A DNA stretch of 64,000 nt, from positions 1,736,001-1,800,000 of the forward strand of contig NZ_JACYFK010000001.1 of assembly GCF_014855515.1 (NCBI RefSeq), read 5' to 3'. How positions within the stretch are numbered: position 1 is the stretch's first letter; each line of letters begins with the position of its first letter. This DNA is from Euzebyella marina. Lineage in GTDB: Bacteria > Bacteroidota > Bacteroidia > Flavobacteriales > Flavobacteriaceae. Of the stretch, positions 1 to 8,744 are shown piece after piece. Made by a program: the position numbers and the translations under genes. The notes below the pieces were generated by a model. The model made no database searches. It was not told the DNA's origin and saw nothing but the letters and a program-made list of their open reading frames with translations.

Positions 1-343
1 CAGTAACCAAATTAGTATCGAATTTTTTATTCAGTTCGTTCAAGATATCGACTACTAATTTTTTCTGTGAACTGGAATAGTAATAAACCGCGGATCGATA
101 CTTTTCTCGCATTGAATGGGCAGAAGTGCTTTTATGGGTATTTAAATGAATTTCAACTAAGAGGTATAAGCTGATAGTTTTCGGGTCATAATGAACAATG
201 ACTCCTTCTGAAAAGGAATGATTTTTACCATTTGAGGCTATAAAACCTTGTTCAACCAAACAAACTCCTTTTATAGCTTGAAAGACCGCTTCGGTACACC
301 AATGGCATCCGCCTCCAAAACCAATCTTTTGCATTTCAGTCAT
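1..343 (-). CDS. MsrA-family methionine sulfoxide reductase, C-terminus cut by window edge
   Basis: About 114 N-terminal residues are visible and the gene continues beyond base 1. The protein starts MTEMQKIGFGGGCHWCTE. This matches the catalytic MsrA signature GCFWC with His in place of Phe and the nucleophilic Cys retained. Further in, the family landmarks HLNTHKSTS and YRSAVYYY are recognisable. MsrA enzymes reduce methionine-S-sulfoxide in proteins using thioredoxin. The ATG at 343 is the first in frame and sits directly before the conserved core, so this is a short cytoplasmic-type form without a signal peptide. A second, canonical msrA lies at 992-1531, so this is a paralogue. The Phe-to-His change and the divergent middle section suggest altered substrate preference, which is inference. 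The resolving cysteines cannot be checked because the C-terminus is missing. Confidence 0.85.
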   Translation of the reverse strand, partial: MTEMQKIGFGGGCHWCTEAVFQAIKGVCLVEQGFIASNGKNHSFSEGVIVHYDPKTISLYLLVEIHLNTHKSTSAHSMREKYRSAVYYYSSSQKKLVVDILNELNKKFDTNLVT

Positions 344-400
344 TTCCAATTTTCTTCCCTTATTTGGTCGTTAGTTTAAGTACTAGCTATCACATAAAAT

Positions 401-423
401 AAAAAAGCCTGCACTAGGCAGGC
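401..423 (-). terminator. Intrinsic terminator of the DoxX-like gene
   Basis: Read on the minus strand, a 6-bp GC-rich stem (GCCTGC/GCAGGC, loop of five) is followed by six T residues. It lies about 20 nt after the stop codon of the DoxX-like gene, which ends the leftward msrBA-DoxX run before the truncated MsrA paralogue. Confidence 0.8.
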
Positions 424-445
424 CATTGTTAAGAATTACTTGCAG

Positions 446-862
446 TTAAATTACTTTTCTAAGCGTTCGAATTTTTATCTTCTCAATGTTGTCTTCTTCA
501 GTGGTTTGTTCCGATAATTTTTTATTCTGTACATAGGCTACCCAAAGAACAATGATACATACTACGGCAGCAGCTCCATTACCTTCTTTAGCCATTAAGT
601 GTGCTATAATCCCAAAAATAAAATTTAAGAAAAAGCCTGCATAGGCCCATTCTCGCAACCAGTTATTCTTGTTGATGATTAAAACGGCAAGGCCAATCAT
701 TTGAGCGGCACCCAGCACCGAAATGAGGTAGGTAGGGTAACCTAACTGTTGAAACTTAATAGCAACGGTATCATAATTGATAAATGAATTTGCTACCGCA
801 TATACCATGGCAACACTAAATATCGAAAGGGCGATTCTGTAGTAAAGTTTTGTGGTCTTCAT
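446..862 (-). CDS. DoxX-like small integral membrane protein
   Basis: A 138-residue protein with about four hydrophobic segments (roughly residues 8-25, 43-62, 70-88 and 97-111) and a charged C-terminal tail. The spacing and a central LGAAQMIGLAVLII segment fit the DoxX-like superfamily (DoxX/DoxX_2), small inner-membrane proteins related to the thiosulfate:quinone oxidoreductase subunit. Most members have no proven reaction. It lies 129 nt downstream of msrA on the same strand, with an intrinsic terminator just after it, so it may be the last gene of the methionine sulfoxide repair operon. A role in redox homeostasis is only suggested by that context. The ATG at 862 is a good start. The family call rests on overall pattern rather than on a catalytic motif. 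Confidence 0.7.
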   Translation of the reverse strand: MKTTKLYYRIALSIFSVAMVYAVANSFINYDTVAIKFQQLGYPTYLISVLGAAQMIGLAVLIINKNNWLREWAYAGFFLNFIFGIIAHLMAKEGNGAAAVVCIIVLWVAYVQNKKLSEQTTEEDNIEKIKIRTLRKVI

Positions 863-991
863 AAGAATTGGGTTTTAAATTGTTCGATAAAATTACCTTG
901 ATAAAACCCAAAATCCTGTTCAGAAAAGTCCAATTACCGATTTCCGTAGACGGATGGTATTCATTCGTCTATAAATGGTATCATAAGCTTT

Positions 992-1531
992 TTATGCTAA
1001 TTTTTCTGCGTGTATTTTTCGAAATTTGGCCAATTTCGGTGTTATTACGGCACTACAGTACCCCTGAGTCGTGTTATTGCGGTAGTAATCTTGATGATAC
1101 TCTTCAGCTTCGTGAAAAGTTTGGGCCGCGCTTACCTCGGTAACTATAGGATCCGAATAATAGGGCTTTAGTTCTTTGATAGCCTCTTCTGCATCCTTCT
1201 TTTGATGGTCATTATGGTAAAAGATTACCGACCTATACTGCGTTCCTACATCACCGCCCTGTTTATTTAAAGTAGTCGGGTCGTGACTTGTTAAGAAGAC
1301 TAGCAACAAATCTTTGTACGATATGATCTTAGGGTCAAAAGTAACCTGTACTACTTCGGCATGACCTGTTAGGCCTGAACAAACCTCGCGGTAAGTCGGT
1401 TTACCAGGCACGGTACCTCCGCTATAACCTGAAACTATTTTTTCTACTCCTTTTAATTGTTGTAAAAGGGCTTCCACGCACCAAAAGCACCCTCCGCCAA
1501 TGGTAGCCACTTCCATAGATGAATTATTCAT
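992..1531 (-). CDS. msrA: Peptide-methionine (S)-S-oxide reductase MsrA
   Basis: A 179-residue enzyme that reduces the S epimer of methionine sulfoxide in proteins. The catalytic motif GGGCFWCVEA lies near residue 14. YRSVIFYHND and the C-terminal QGYCSAV segment, with its likely resolving cysteine, follow in normal order. The start is placed at the ATG at 1531, giving MNNSSMEVATIGG. The open frame extends further upstream, but that extension overlaps msrB and is not conserved-looking. The ATG overlaps the stop of msrB by 8 nt (ATGAATAA), so the two are probably translationally coupled. With msrB it covers both sulfoxide epimers. There is no signal peptide, so it acts in the cytoplasm. Length and motifs are typical. 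Confidence 0.95.
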   Translation of the reverse strand: MNNSSMEVATIGGGCFWCVEALLQQLKGVEKIVSGYSGGTVPGKPTYREVCSGLTGHAEVVQVTFDPKIISYKDLLLVFLTSHDPTTLNKQGGDVGTQYRSVIFYHNDHQKKDAEEAIKELKPYYSDPIVTEVSAAQTFHEAEEYHQDYYRNNTTQGYCSAVITPKLAKFRKIHAEKLA

Positions 1532-1985
1532 GCACTGTGTTTTCTTGTTGTAATTGCAATGATTCTGAGTTGATGCAGTACCTAAGACCACTTGGCTCTG
1601 GCCCATCGGGAAATACATGCCCCAAATGCGCATCACAAGTGTTGCACATTACTTCTACACGAATCATACCGAAAGAACTATCTTTCTCATATTTGATGGC
1701 GTTCTCTTTAATGGGTTGCGTAAAGCTCGGCCATCCTGTTCCTGACTCAAATTTGATGGTAGAATCGAACAAAGGGGTGTCGCAACAGACACAGTTATAT
1801 TTTCCGGCTTCGTGAGCGGTACATAAGGCTCCTGAATGTGCCGGTTCGGTACCTTTCTTTCTGGTGATATAAAACTGTTCAGGTGAAAGCGCCTCTTTCC
1901 ATTCGGCATCTGTTTTCTCAATGCGCTTGTCAGGGGTAGGGTTTCCTTTAACGCTGAAATTGATAATGTCTTTCCATGTAAGCAT
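1524..1985 (-). CDS. msrB: Peptide-methionine (R)-S-oxide reductase MsrB
   Basis: A 153-residue MsrB. It carries both zinc-binding CxxC pairs (CVCCDTPLF and CNTCDAHLGHVF), the substrate-site block SGTGWPSF, and the catalytic cysteine in GLRYCINSESL. It reduces methionine-R-sulfoxide in proteins using thioredoxin. The ATG at 1985 (MLTWKDIINF) is preferred. A TTG five codons upstream would also be possible, but the ATG is closer to the usual family start. The gene leads the overlapping msrB-msrA pair. No signal peptide is seen, so it is cytoplasmic. The 172 nt between this gene and the divergent nuclease gene hold no clear -7 box for the msrB side. Confidence 0.95.
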   Translation of the reverse strand: MLTWKDIINFSVKGNPTPDKRIEKTDAEWKEALSPEQFYITRKKGTEPAHSGALCTAHEAGKYNCVCCDTPLFDSTIKFESGTGWPSFTQPIKENAIKYEKDSSFGMIRVEVMCNTCDAHLGHVFPDGPEPSGLRYCINSESLQLQQENTVHE

Positions 1986-2159
1986 AACCTGTTCTTTCAA
2001 ATTAATCTACGGCAAATTAAAAATCTTCCTTTCAATTATCGACTGCAAATACGAAAAAAAGGAACTTTTCTGCACTAGGTATTTTGTCGGTAAAAGGTTT
2101 TATTGCTTACAGGTGACCAAAGAAGTTGCCACCGAGCATATTCTCTAGTTTTAATGGGC

Positions 2160-2167
2160 TAATTTTG
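2160..2167 (+). promoter_or_regulatory. Bacteroidetes -7 promoter box (TAATTTTG)
   Basis: An exact match to TAnnTTTG that ends only 5 nt before the ATG of the nuclease gene at 2173. If used, transcription would begin at or next to the start codon and the mRNA would be nearly leaderless. No convincing -33 TTTG element is seen at the usual distance. Confidence 0.4.
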
Positions 2168-2172
2168 TGCAT

Positions 2173-2973
2173 ATGAAACGAAAAACTGTCTACTCTGTTT
2201 TAATCATCTGTTGTATTGTTGGCTTTTGGGTATTCAATAATTTTTACACGCCCGCTACCTATTCTGATGCTAAGATAATGGGGCTGCAAACCGATATATC
2301 CAATGATTTTATGCCTAGTTCTACAACTGGGGCGATAGTGGAACATGGTCATTATATTCTGTCGTATAATGAGCCTTTTGAACAGGCTGAATGGGTAGCA
2401 TATACCTTAAAAAGAGAACATTTGACCAATGACCAGAGAAAGCGTCCTTATTTTATTGAAGACCCGTTGGTGAAAACAAAATCTGCCGATTGGAGAAATT
2501 ATAGAGGGTCGGGATATGATAGGGGTCATCTCTGCCCGGCAGGGGATAGGAGGTTCTCTGAACAAGCGTATAACGAAACCTTTTACACTAGTAATATTAG
2601 CCCTCAAGACAGGGCTTTTAACTCCGGTATTTGGAACAGATTGGAGATTAAAGTGCGCGATTGGGCCAGGCAATATGGTGAAATCTTTATTGTTACCGGT
2701 GGTGTTCTGGAAGAGGGGCTTAAGGAAATAGGAGAGGAAGAAGTTGATGTGCCCAACTATTATTACAAAATAATTGCTAGAAACGATTCTGATGGGCCAA
2801 AGGCAATGGCTTTTTTAATGTTAGGAAAGGAGAGTAACAAACCTCTGAAAGAGTTTACGGTCACTATCGATGAGATTGAAAAACAAACGAGAATCGATTT
2901 CTTCAAAAATCTTTCCGATGACCTTGAGAATACTTTGGAAGCATCTAACGGAGAAAGCGACTGGTCTTTCTGA
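2173..2973 (+). CDS. Secreted DNA/RNA non-specific endonuclease (NucA/NucG type)
   Basis: A 266-residue protein with an N-terminal hydrophobic segment (about residues 6-24) that acts as signal peptide or membrane anchor, followed by a betabetaalpha-Me nuclease domain. The active-site motif appears as YDRGHLCPAGD (DRGH, with the general-base His), and the Mg-binding Asn lies in the FYTSNISPQ-AFN-WNRLE block. Such enzymes cut DNA and RNA without sequence preference in the periplasm or outside the cell, typically for nutrition or clearing extracellular DNA. The start is set at ATG 2173, because a GTG two codons upstream overlaps the promoter box. It faces rodA with only 7 nt between the stops. 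All catalytic residues expected for the family are present. Confidence 0.92.
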   Translation: MKRKTVYSVLIICCIVGFWVFNNFYTPATYSDAKIMGLQTDISNDFMPSSTTGAIVEHGHYILSYNEPFEQAEWVAYTLKREHLTNDQRKRPYFIEDPLVKTKSADWRNYRGSGYDRGHLCPAGDRRFSEQAYNETFYTSNISPQDRAFNSGIWNRLEIKVRDWARQYGEIFIVTGGVLEEGLKEIGEEEVDVPNYYYKIIARNDSDGPKAMAFLMLGKESNKPLKEFTVTIDEIEKQTRIDFFKNLSDDLENTLEASNGESDWSF

Positions 2974-2980
2974 AAAAGGG

Positions 2981-4264
2981 TTAAATACCCTCCTTTAGTC
3001 TATTTGCATCTAACTTTAGAAAGATAAATAGAAGAATAGTAAAGAAAAGAAGCCCAGATCCACCATAGCTAAAAAACGGTAATGGTATACCAATGGTCGG
3101 TAGAACGCCAATCACCATGCCTATGTTAATGAAATAATGTATTAGAAGTATCGATACTACCCCATAGCCGTACATTCGGCTAAAATCGGTTTTTTGCCTC
3201 TCGGCTAGATAGACCAATCTTAGAAGCAATAAGGTAAATAGAACAACAACCGTTGAAGTGCCAAGAAAGCCCCATTCTTCGCCAACCGTTGAAAATATAT
3301 AGTCAGTATGCTGTTCAGGTACAAAGTCTCCTTTGGTGCGGGTGCCTTCTAAAAATCCTTTCCCAAAAAAACCGCCCGATTCTATCGCTTTCTCCGATTG
3401 ATAGGTGTTATAGCCGATTGTTTTTCTGATTTGTTCCAGTTTGCCAGGGTCTTTTTCAAGCCTCAACCATAGACTGAAGCGATCTCTATGCCTTTGCTCA
3501 AATACATTATTGAAAACAAAATTGACCGACAAAGAAAATAGAATGGTTACCACCACAGCCAATGACAACGAAAATACGGGAACCTTAAATTTTTTGTTCT
3601 TCAGCAAGAAGAAAAGTACCAATAGCAATGCGATGAAAATAACTACCCAAATGGTACCGAACATCAAGGTGGTAACGAAAGTTAAGATAGCCAAAAGGGC
3701 AATACCCAAGTAATAGAGAGGTAACCCCTCTCGAAAAATCACGAAAGAGAGAGAGAAAAATACCAAGGCGCTACCAGGGTCGGGTTGGGGTATGATCAAC
3801 AATGCAGGCAAGAGTATAATGCCAAAAGCATAGAGTTGATCTTTTCTTCGTTTAATATCGGTTTGAATGTCACTTAGGTACTTGGCCAAAGCCATTGCTG
3901 TTGCTACTTTCGCTAGCTCAGAGGGCTGCAAATTGAAGAAACCTAGATTATACCATGAGGTAGCACCGGCAATCGTTTTACCAAAAACAAAGAGCCCTAA
4001 AAGCAATACCATGCTTATGAGATACATCAAGCTTGAAAACCGTTCGTAAAAATTGGCTTCAAGCGCCAAGAGTATTACTATCGATGCCAAACTCGCCCCA
4101 ATGAAAAAGAGTTGTTTTCCATGCAGGGTTCCAAAATCAAAAATAGAGGAATCCGATTCAGAGAAGGTGCTTGAATAAATATTGACCCAGCCAATAGTGA
4201 CCAAGAGCAGGTAAAAAAGAACAGTAAGCCAATCGACCCTTTTAAGTACGCTTTTTCCGGACAT
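2981..4264 (-). CDS. rodA: Peptidoglycan glycosyltransferase RodA (SEDS family)
   Basis: A 427-residue polytopic membrane protein of the SEDS family, which polymerises lipid II into glycan strands during cell elongation. Signature parts are present: WYNLGFFNLQPSELAK after the early helices, QPDPGSALVF with the conserved catalytic-region Asp, QHTDYIFSTVGEEWGFLG in the large periplasmic loop, and GIPLPFFSYGGSGLLF near the C-terminus. It is the last gene of mreB-mreC-mreD-mrdA-rodA, 8 nt after mrdA, whose transpeptidase is its partner in the elongasome. The rightward nuclease gene ends 7 nt away. I see no hairpin terminator between the two convergent genes. Confidence 0.95.
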   Translation of the reverse strand: MSGKSVLKRVDWLTVLFYLLLVTIGWVNIYSSTFSESDSSIFDFGTLHGKQLFFIGASLASIVILLALEANFYERFSSLMYLISMVLLLGLFVFGKTIAGATSWYNLGFFNLQPSELAKVATAMALAKYLSDIQTDIKRRKDQLYAFGIILLPALLIIPQPDPGSALVFFSLSFVIFREGLPLYYLGIALLAILTFVTTLMFGTIWVVIFIALLLVLFFLLKNKKFKVPVFSLSLAVVVTILFSLSVNFVFNNVFEQRHRDRFSLWLRLEKDPGKLEQIRKTIGYNTYQSEKAIESGGFFGKGFLEGTRTKGDFVPEQHTDYIFSTVGEEWGFLGTSTVVVLFTLLLLRLVYLAERQKTDFSRMYGYGVVSILLIHYFINIGMVIGVLPTIGIPLPFFSYGGSGLLFFTILLFIFLKLDANRLKEGI

Positions 4265-4272
4265 AGATGGTT

Positions 4273-6183
4273 TTATTCTCTAGAAATGAGTTCTTCAAGA
4301 GGTTTTGAATGCTGACTCCAGTCGTATTCGTTTATTTTGAATTCACGGCCTAAATAAGGTTTGGCGTATTCGTATTCCAAGGTTCTTTCTAGCATACGCT
4401 TTTCCAGATCGGTACGGGTAACCTCTTTTTTGATGTACTTCTCAATCAATAAAGAAGCGATATGGCCTGCGTATCTTGAACCGTAATAACCATTTTCGAT
4501 GTAAACGGCCAAGGCAATTTCCGGTTTTTCAACAGGAGCAAAGGCAACGAAAACGGAATGGTCGGTAAGTTGTACCCGAACACTGTCGATTTTGGTGAAA
4601 TTCTCAACTGTTCCTGTTTTGCCGGCGATTCTGACATCAGGAATCTGTACCCATTTCGCTGTACCCTTTTCATACACATCGGCCATCCCTTGAATAATGG
4701 GCTCGAAGTGTTGCTTATCGATGGTTGTATGTTTCGCTTCAACAAAATCAGGTATGCTAATATCTTTTCCTTCTACTTTTTTGAGAATGTGAGGGGTGTA
4801 ATAAAAACCTCTGTTGGCGATAGCTGCGGTCATATTGGCCAACTGAATCGGGGTAACTGCGACTTCGCCCTGCCCTATAGAGTTCGAGATGATGTATGAA
4901 GGCGCCCATCTATTGTCACCATACCACTTATCATAATATTCCTTTGAAGGTATACGACCCTTGCGGCCTGTAGGAAGGTCATAACCTAGGTATTGGCCAA
5001 GGCCAAAGCTTTTCATGTGTTCTTCCCAAACATCCATACCTTGATCGGTAGTCTCGTATTTTTCGTAAATCTTTCTGAAAGTGGCCGCAAAATAGGCGTT
5101 GCATGATTTGTAAATGCCATCGTTCAGCTTTCGAAGTCCTCCCCCACAGTGGCACCCTCGCTTTTTTCGGCCCACATAAAAACCATTGTAGCACTGTACG
5201 GTAGTACTGGGGCTAATAACCCCTTCTTGTAAGGCTACTAGGGCGTTCAATGTTTTAAATGGAGAACCGGGTGATCCTTCGGCCAAAATCGATCGATCGA
5301 ACAAAGGCTTGGCGATCGAATCATAGTGCAGAGCACTGTAGTTTTTAGATCGCTCTCTACCAACAAGTAATGAAGGGTCATAGGTAGGGCCCGAGATCAT
5401 GGCCAATATCTCGCCCGTTGATGGTTCTAGGGCAACAATACCACCACGTTTTCCGACCATTAGTTTTTCACCGTATTCTTGCAAATCCTTATCAAGGGTA
5501 ATATTGATTTCCATACCCTGCTCTGGTAAGGTGTCAAGAATTCCATCCTTGTACTTCCCAATATCCCTATTGAAACGGTCTTTTTGAATGTACTGAACTC
5601 CTTTTCGGCCCCTTAAAATATCTTCGTATTGCTTCTCGACTCCTGTTCTACCAGTAAGTTCGCCTTGTACGTAGTAAGGGTTCTTTGCCAAGTCACGCTC
5701 GTTTACCTCACTGATATAGCCCAAAACGTTTGCCGCACTATTGGTGTCGTAATATCTAAGGGACCGCTTTTGAATATAAAAGCCTTTGTAGTGCCTCATT
5801 TTTTCTTGAAGCTTGGCATAGTCTTCTTTCGATAATTGAGGAACAAAAACAGAGGGCAGCCTTGGGGAATAGATACGGGCTTTTCTTAGCTCTTTGCTGA
5901 ATTTTTCCTTATCAATACCTAGAAGGTTACAAAACTCTAATGTATCTAGGGCTCTTACCTCTCTAGGAATTACCATCACATCATAAGCTGGGTCATTACC
6001 TACGAGCAACTTGCCATTTCTGTCATAGATATATCCTCTTTCGGGGTAATCATACACCCGTTTGATCGCGGGGTCTTCAAGAACTTGGTCCGGTGAAAAG
6101 CTGAAAATCTGCAAATAAGAAAGCCTTCCCAAGAAAGTGAATGCAATAATTACGATAATTGAGGATAACAGTAGCTTTTTCAT
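4273..6183 (-). CDS. mrdA: Penicillin-binding protein 2 (elongation transpeptidase)
   Basis: A 636-residue class B PBP that crosslinks peptidoglycan during elongation together with RodA and MreBCD. An N-terminal membrane anchor (about residues 3-20) is followed by the dimerisation domain with GYIYDRNG and GRTGVEKQYE. The transpeptidase domain then shows the three active-site motifs: SPFK with the nucleophile Ser near 307, SCN near 360 and KTG near 522. A cysteine/glycine patch (GCHCGGG, about 343-349) sits just before the SCN motif. The gene lies 50 nt after mreD and 8 nt before rodA. Length and motif order are normal for PBP2. The C-terminal tail after the KTG motif is about 110 residues and ends in an acidic/basic stretch. 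Confidence 0.95.
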   Translation of the reverse strand: MKKLLLSSIIVIIAFTFLGRLSYLQIFSFSPDQVLEDPAIKRVYDYPERGYIYDRNGKLLVGNDPAYDVMVIPREVRALDTLEFCNLLGIDKEKFSKELRKARIYSPRLPSVFVPQLSKEDYAKLQEKMRHYKGFYIQKRSLRYYDTNSAANVLGYISEVNERDLAKNPYYVQGELTGRTGVEKQYEDILRGRKGVQYIQKDRFNRDIGKYKDGILDTLPEQGMEINITLDKDLQEYGEKLMVGKRGGIVALEPSTGEILAMISGPTYDPSLLVGRERSKNYSALHYDSIAKPLFDRSILAEGSPGSPFKTLNALVALQEGVISPSTTVQCYNGFYVGRKKRGCHCGGGLRKLNDGIYKSCNAYFAATFRKIYEKYETTDQGMDVWEEHMKSFGLGQYLGYDLPTGRKGRIPSKEYYDKWYGDNRWAPSYIISNSIGQGEVAVTPIQLANMTAAIANRGFYYTPHILKKVEGKDISIPDFVEAKHTTIDKQHFEPIIQGMADVYEKGTAKWVQIPDVRIAGKTGTVENFTKIDSVRVQLTDHSVFVAFAPVEKPEIALAVYIENGYYGSRYAGHIASLLIEKYIKKEVTRTDLEKRMLERTLEYEYAKPYLGREFKINEYDWSQHSKPLEELISRE

Positions 6184-6233
6184 CTACGATGAAATTTTGA
6201 TGTTAAGACATTGATGTGATTTAGACCCTGATT

Positions 6234-6743
6234 TTAATCTTTTCGAACACTAAATAGTGATCCGAACAGTAAGCAAAGAATTAGAGTGGCCGCCCCGGTC
6301 GCTAAAACTTTTTTCAAAACTAAAAGGAAATTGGCCAAACTGAAAATTTCTAACATAAAGAAAACCAGATGGTGTACTAATATCAATAACGTTAAAAACG
6401 TAATTTGTTGTACTTGAGTGGTGTTACTAAGTTTAAAACTTTGAAATTCAAAGTTAACACCGAAAACAAAACGCATAATGGCCGGCCTTATATAGGCAAT
6501 GGTAATTGTTGAAGCTGCATGTATGGCCATGGTATCAGAGAAAAAATCAATGGCTAGGCCCAATAGAAAACTCAAACCTATAAATGTGGCCCTATTTTCT
6601 TTAATGGGGTACCAATAAAGAAATAAAATATAGACCATCGGATTTATAAAACCAAAAAAGTTCAAACGGTTAAAAACCAATACCTGAACCAGAACCAGTA
6701 GTATAAACCTGATTACATTTAAGAAGTAGTAATTACTTATCAT
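6234..6743 (-). CDS. mreD: Rod shape-determining protein MreD
   Basis: A 169-residue hydrophobic protein with five or six predicted membrane segments, in the expected place between mreC and mrdA. MreD is the small integral membrane partner of the elongasome that links MreC to the RodA/PBP2 synthase. Sequence conservation in this family is weak, so the call rests on size, membrane topology (including a GLAIDFFSDT stretch in the region where MreD proteins carry a conserved Asp) and synteny. Its ATG overlaps the end of mreC by 11 nt, which points to translational coupling. Confidence 0.9.
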   Translation of the reverse strand: MISNYYFLNVIRFILLVLVQVLVFNRLNFFGFINPMVYILFLYWYPIKENRATFIGLSFLLGLAIDFFSDTMAIHAASTITIAYIRPAIMRFVFGVNFEFQSFKLSNTTQVQQITFLTLLILVHHLVFFMLEIFSLANFLLVLKKVLATGAATLILCLLFGSLFSVRKD

Positions 6744-7554
6744 CAGTTGAGGTCTGGTTTTGAAGTTCCAATATTTCTTCGCGATAGTTGTTATTCACGA
6801 TATAGACATTTTTAATGTTCGTCATATCGTTAAATAGGGCTACGTCTATACTATAAAAGCTTTTTGAAGTGTTAAGGTCGAACTTGCGAATCGTCCCAAT
6901 GGGAATACCCTCTGGGAAAATGCTGCTCATACCACCCGTAACGATGGTGTCGCCTATGGTCAAAGGCACCAAACGTGGAATGTCGACCAATTGCACAACA
7001 TCGAAACGTTTCATGTCCCAAACCAAAGAACCGAAATGATCGGTGTTCTTGATCTTGGCATTGATATTAGATTTTTCGTTGAGTATACTTTGAACGGTGG
7101 CGAAATTTTTAGAGGTGTTCTCCACAATTCCTAAAATACCCTTACTCGTGATTACTCCCATGTCGGGACGAACACTATCATTTCGTCCTTTATCGATGGT
7201 GATATAATTTCTGGGGTATGAAAAACTGTTTTTGATTACCTTACCCGTTGTAACAGTATATGTTTGTTGCACCGAGTCTAAAACCAAGGTATCTATTTCC
7301 CCTTTATTAAAAAGAAGGTGCCTTAACCTTTGGTTTTCCTCCATCAACTTCTGATTTTCTTGATCAAGGCCAAAGTAAGTGCTCACATTATTGGAGGTTC
7401 TCAGAATGTTTCCGGTTACCCAGTTAGATGAGTTGAAAAACCGGGATTGATGGTACGAATGAGACTGTATGGTGAACCCCAAAGATATGATCATCAATAA
7501 GATATAAAGAAGAAAGTTCTTATATCGTATGATAAAGTTGATGATCTGCTGCAT
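6733..7554 (-). CDS. mreC: Rod shape-determining protein MreC
   Basis: A 273-residue bitopic protein. It has a single N-terminal membrane segment (about residues 12-28), a short coiled coil (about 60-80, QENQKLMEENQRLRHLL), and the two-part periplasmic beta domain of MreC with landmarks such as KGILGIVENTSKNFATVQSI and GDTIVTGGMSSIFPEGIPIG. MreC activates PBP2/RodA in the periplasm and ties them to MreB filaments. The gene is 93 nt downstream of mreB and overlaps mreD. The C-terminus is short and polar, as is common in Bacteroidetes. Confidence 0.95.
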   Translation of the reverse strand: MQQIINFIIRYKNFLLYILLMIISLGFTIQSHSYHQSRFFNSSNWVTGNILRTSNNVSTYFGLDQENQKLMEENQRLRHLLFNKGEIDTLVLDSVQQTYTVTTGKVIKNSFSYPRNYITIDKGRNDSVRPDMGVITSKGILGIVENTSKNFATVQSILNEKSNINAKIKNTDHFGSLVWDMKRFDVVQLVDIPRLVPLTIGDTIVTGGMSSIFPEGIPIGTIRKFDLNTSKSFYSIDVALFNDMTNIKNVYIVNNNYREEILELQNQTSTDDK

Positions 7555-7647
7555 TCGCTATTCAGTTAGGTGAATCTTGCGAAGCCATTCCGACTGGAAA
7601 ATTAATTACATAAGAAACCTCGAAATCGCCCCGAATTCGTTTAAGGT

Positions 7648-8676
7648 TTATTTGATAAGGATGCTTTTATAGCGCTCTAAGTTTTTCAACGCAATACCGG
7701 TACCTCTTACAACGGCCCTTAAAGGATCTTCAGCAATATAAACAGGTAAATCTGTTTTTTGAGATAATCGACGATCAAGACCACGAAGCATCGAGCCACC
7801 ACCGGCCAAATAAATACCGGTATTGTAAATATCGGCAGCAAGTTCTGGCGGAGTCTGTGATAATGTTTCCATCACGGCATCTTCAACCCTAAGAATCGAT
7901 TTGTCAAGAGCTTTGGCAATTTCTCGATATGAAATCTGTACCTGTTTTGGTTTACCGGTCAACAAATCTCTACCCTGTACCGATTTTTCGTCTGGTGGCG
8001 TCTGTAGATCTTCGGTTGCCGAACCGATTTCAATTTTAATATTTTCAGCGGTCGCTTCGCCCACATATAGGTTGTGTTGCGTACGCATGTAATAAATGAT
8101 ATCGTTGGTGAAAACGTCACCTGCAATCTTGACCGACTTGTCACACACAATACCACCCAGTGCGATAACCGCGATTTCGGTAGTACCACCACCTATATCG
8201 ACAATCATGTTACCTTTCGGCTGCATGATGTCTAGACCGATACCAATTGCGGCCGCCATCGGCTCATGAATAAGGTAAACCTCTTTGCCGTTAACTCTTT
8301 CTGCAGATTCTTTTACCGCTCTCATCTCTACTTCGGTAATACCGGAAGGAATACAGATAACCATGCGCAATGCAGGTGGAAACCATTTTTTCTTTAAAGC
8401 GGGAATGTTCTTAATGAACATGTTGATCATCTTTTCGGAAGCATCAAAATCTGCAATAACCCCATCTTTTAGAGGTCTGATGGTCTTAATATTCTCATGC
8501 GTTTTTCCCTGCATCATATTAGCTTCTTTACCTACGGCAATAATTTTACCGGAGATACGGTCGCGTGCAACAATAGACGGACTGTCAACCACGACTTTGT
8601 CCATGTGAATGATGAGGGTGTTCGCAGTACCTAAGTCGATTGCGATTTCCTCGGTCAAGAAATCAAAAAATCCCAT
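7648..8676 (-). CDS. mreB: Actin-like cell-shape protein MreB
   Basis: A 342-residue bacterial actin. The nucleotide-binding loops are clear: EIAIDLGTANT at the N-terminus (phosphate 1), MIVDIGGGTTEIAVI (phosphate 2), and AGGGSMLRGLDRRL (adenosine motif). The HEPMAAAIGIGLDI segment is also conserved. MreB filaments under the inner membrane orient peptidoglycan insertion by RodA/PBP2. It heads the mreBCD-mrdA-rodA operon and has a good Bacteroidetes -7 box (TACATTTG at 8738-8731) 55 nt upstream, so it can be transcribed independently of purH even though purH lies on the same strand 68 nt away. Confidence 0.97.
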   Translation of the reverse strand: MGFFDFLTEEIAIDLGTANTLIIHMDKVVVDSPSIVARDRISGKIIAVGKEANMMQGKTHENIKTIRPLKDGVIADFDASEKMINMFIKNIPALKKKWFPPALRMVICIPSGITEVEMRAVKESAERVNGKEVYLIHEPMAAAIGIGLDIMQPKGNMIVDIGGGTTEIAVIALGGIVCDKSVKIAGDVFTNDIIYYMRTQHNLYVGEATAENIKIEIGSATEDLQTPPDEKSVQGRDLLTGKPKQVQISYREIAKALDKSILRVEDAVMETLSQTPPELAADIYNTGIYLAGGGSMLRGLDRRLSQKTDLPVYIAEDPLRAVVRGTGIALKNLERYKSILIK

Positions 8677-8730
8677 TTGTAATTTTCTTTGGTTACGTTA
8701 CTAGCTCGATTGGGGTGTGCTATTCATCGA

Positions 8731-8738
8731 CAAATGTA
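8731..8738 (-). promoter_or_regulatory. -7 promoter box of mreB (TACATTTG on the minus strand)
   Basis: An exact TAnnTTTG match in the 68-nt gap between purH and mreB, 54 nt before the mreB ATG. It suggests a dedicated promoter for the cell-shape operon. The -33 element is weak. Confidence 0.45.
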
Positions 8739-8744
8739 GTAAAA

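Noticed and set aside
868-1143. 91-residue rightward open frame overlapping msrA
   Set aside because: It is antisense to msrA, with low-complexity hydrophobic residues and no family pattern.
1519-1815. 98-residue rightward open frame antisense to msrB
   Set aside because: It is the mirror of the strongly conserved msrB coding sequence and has no independent evidence.
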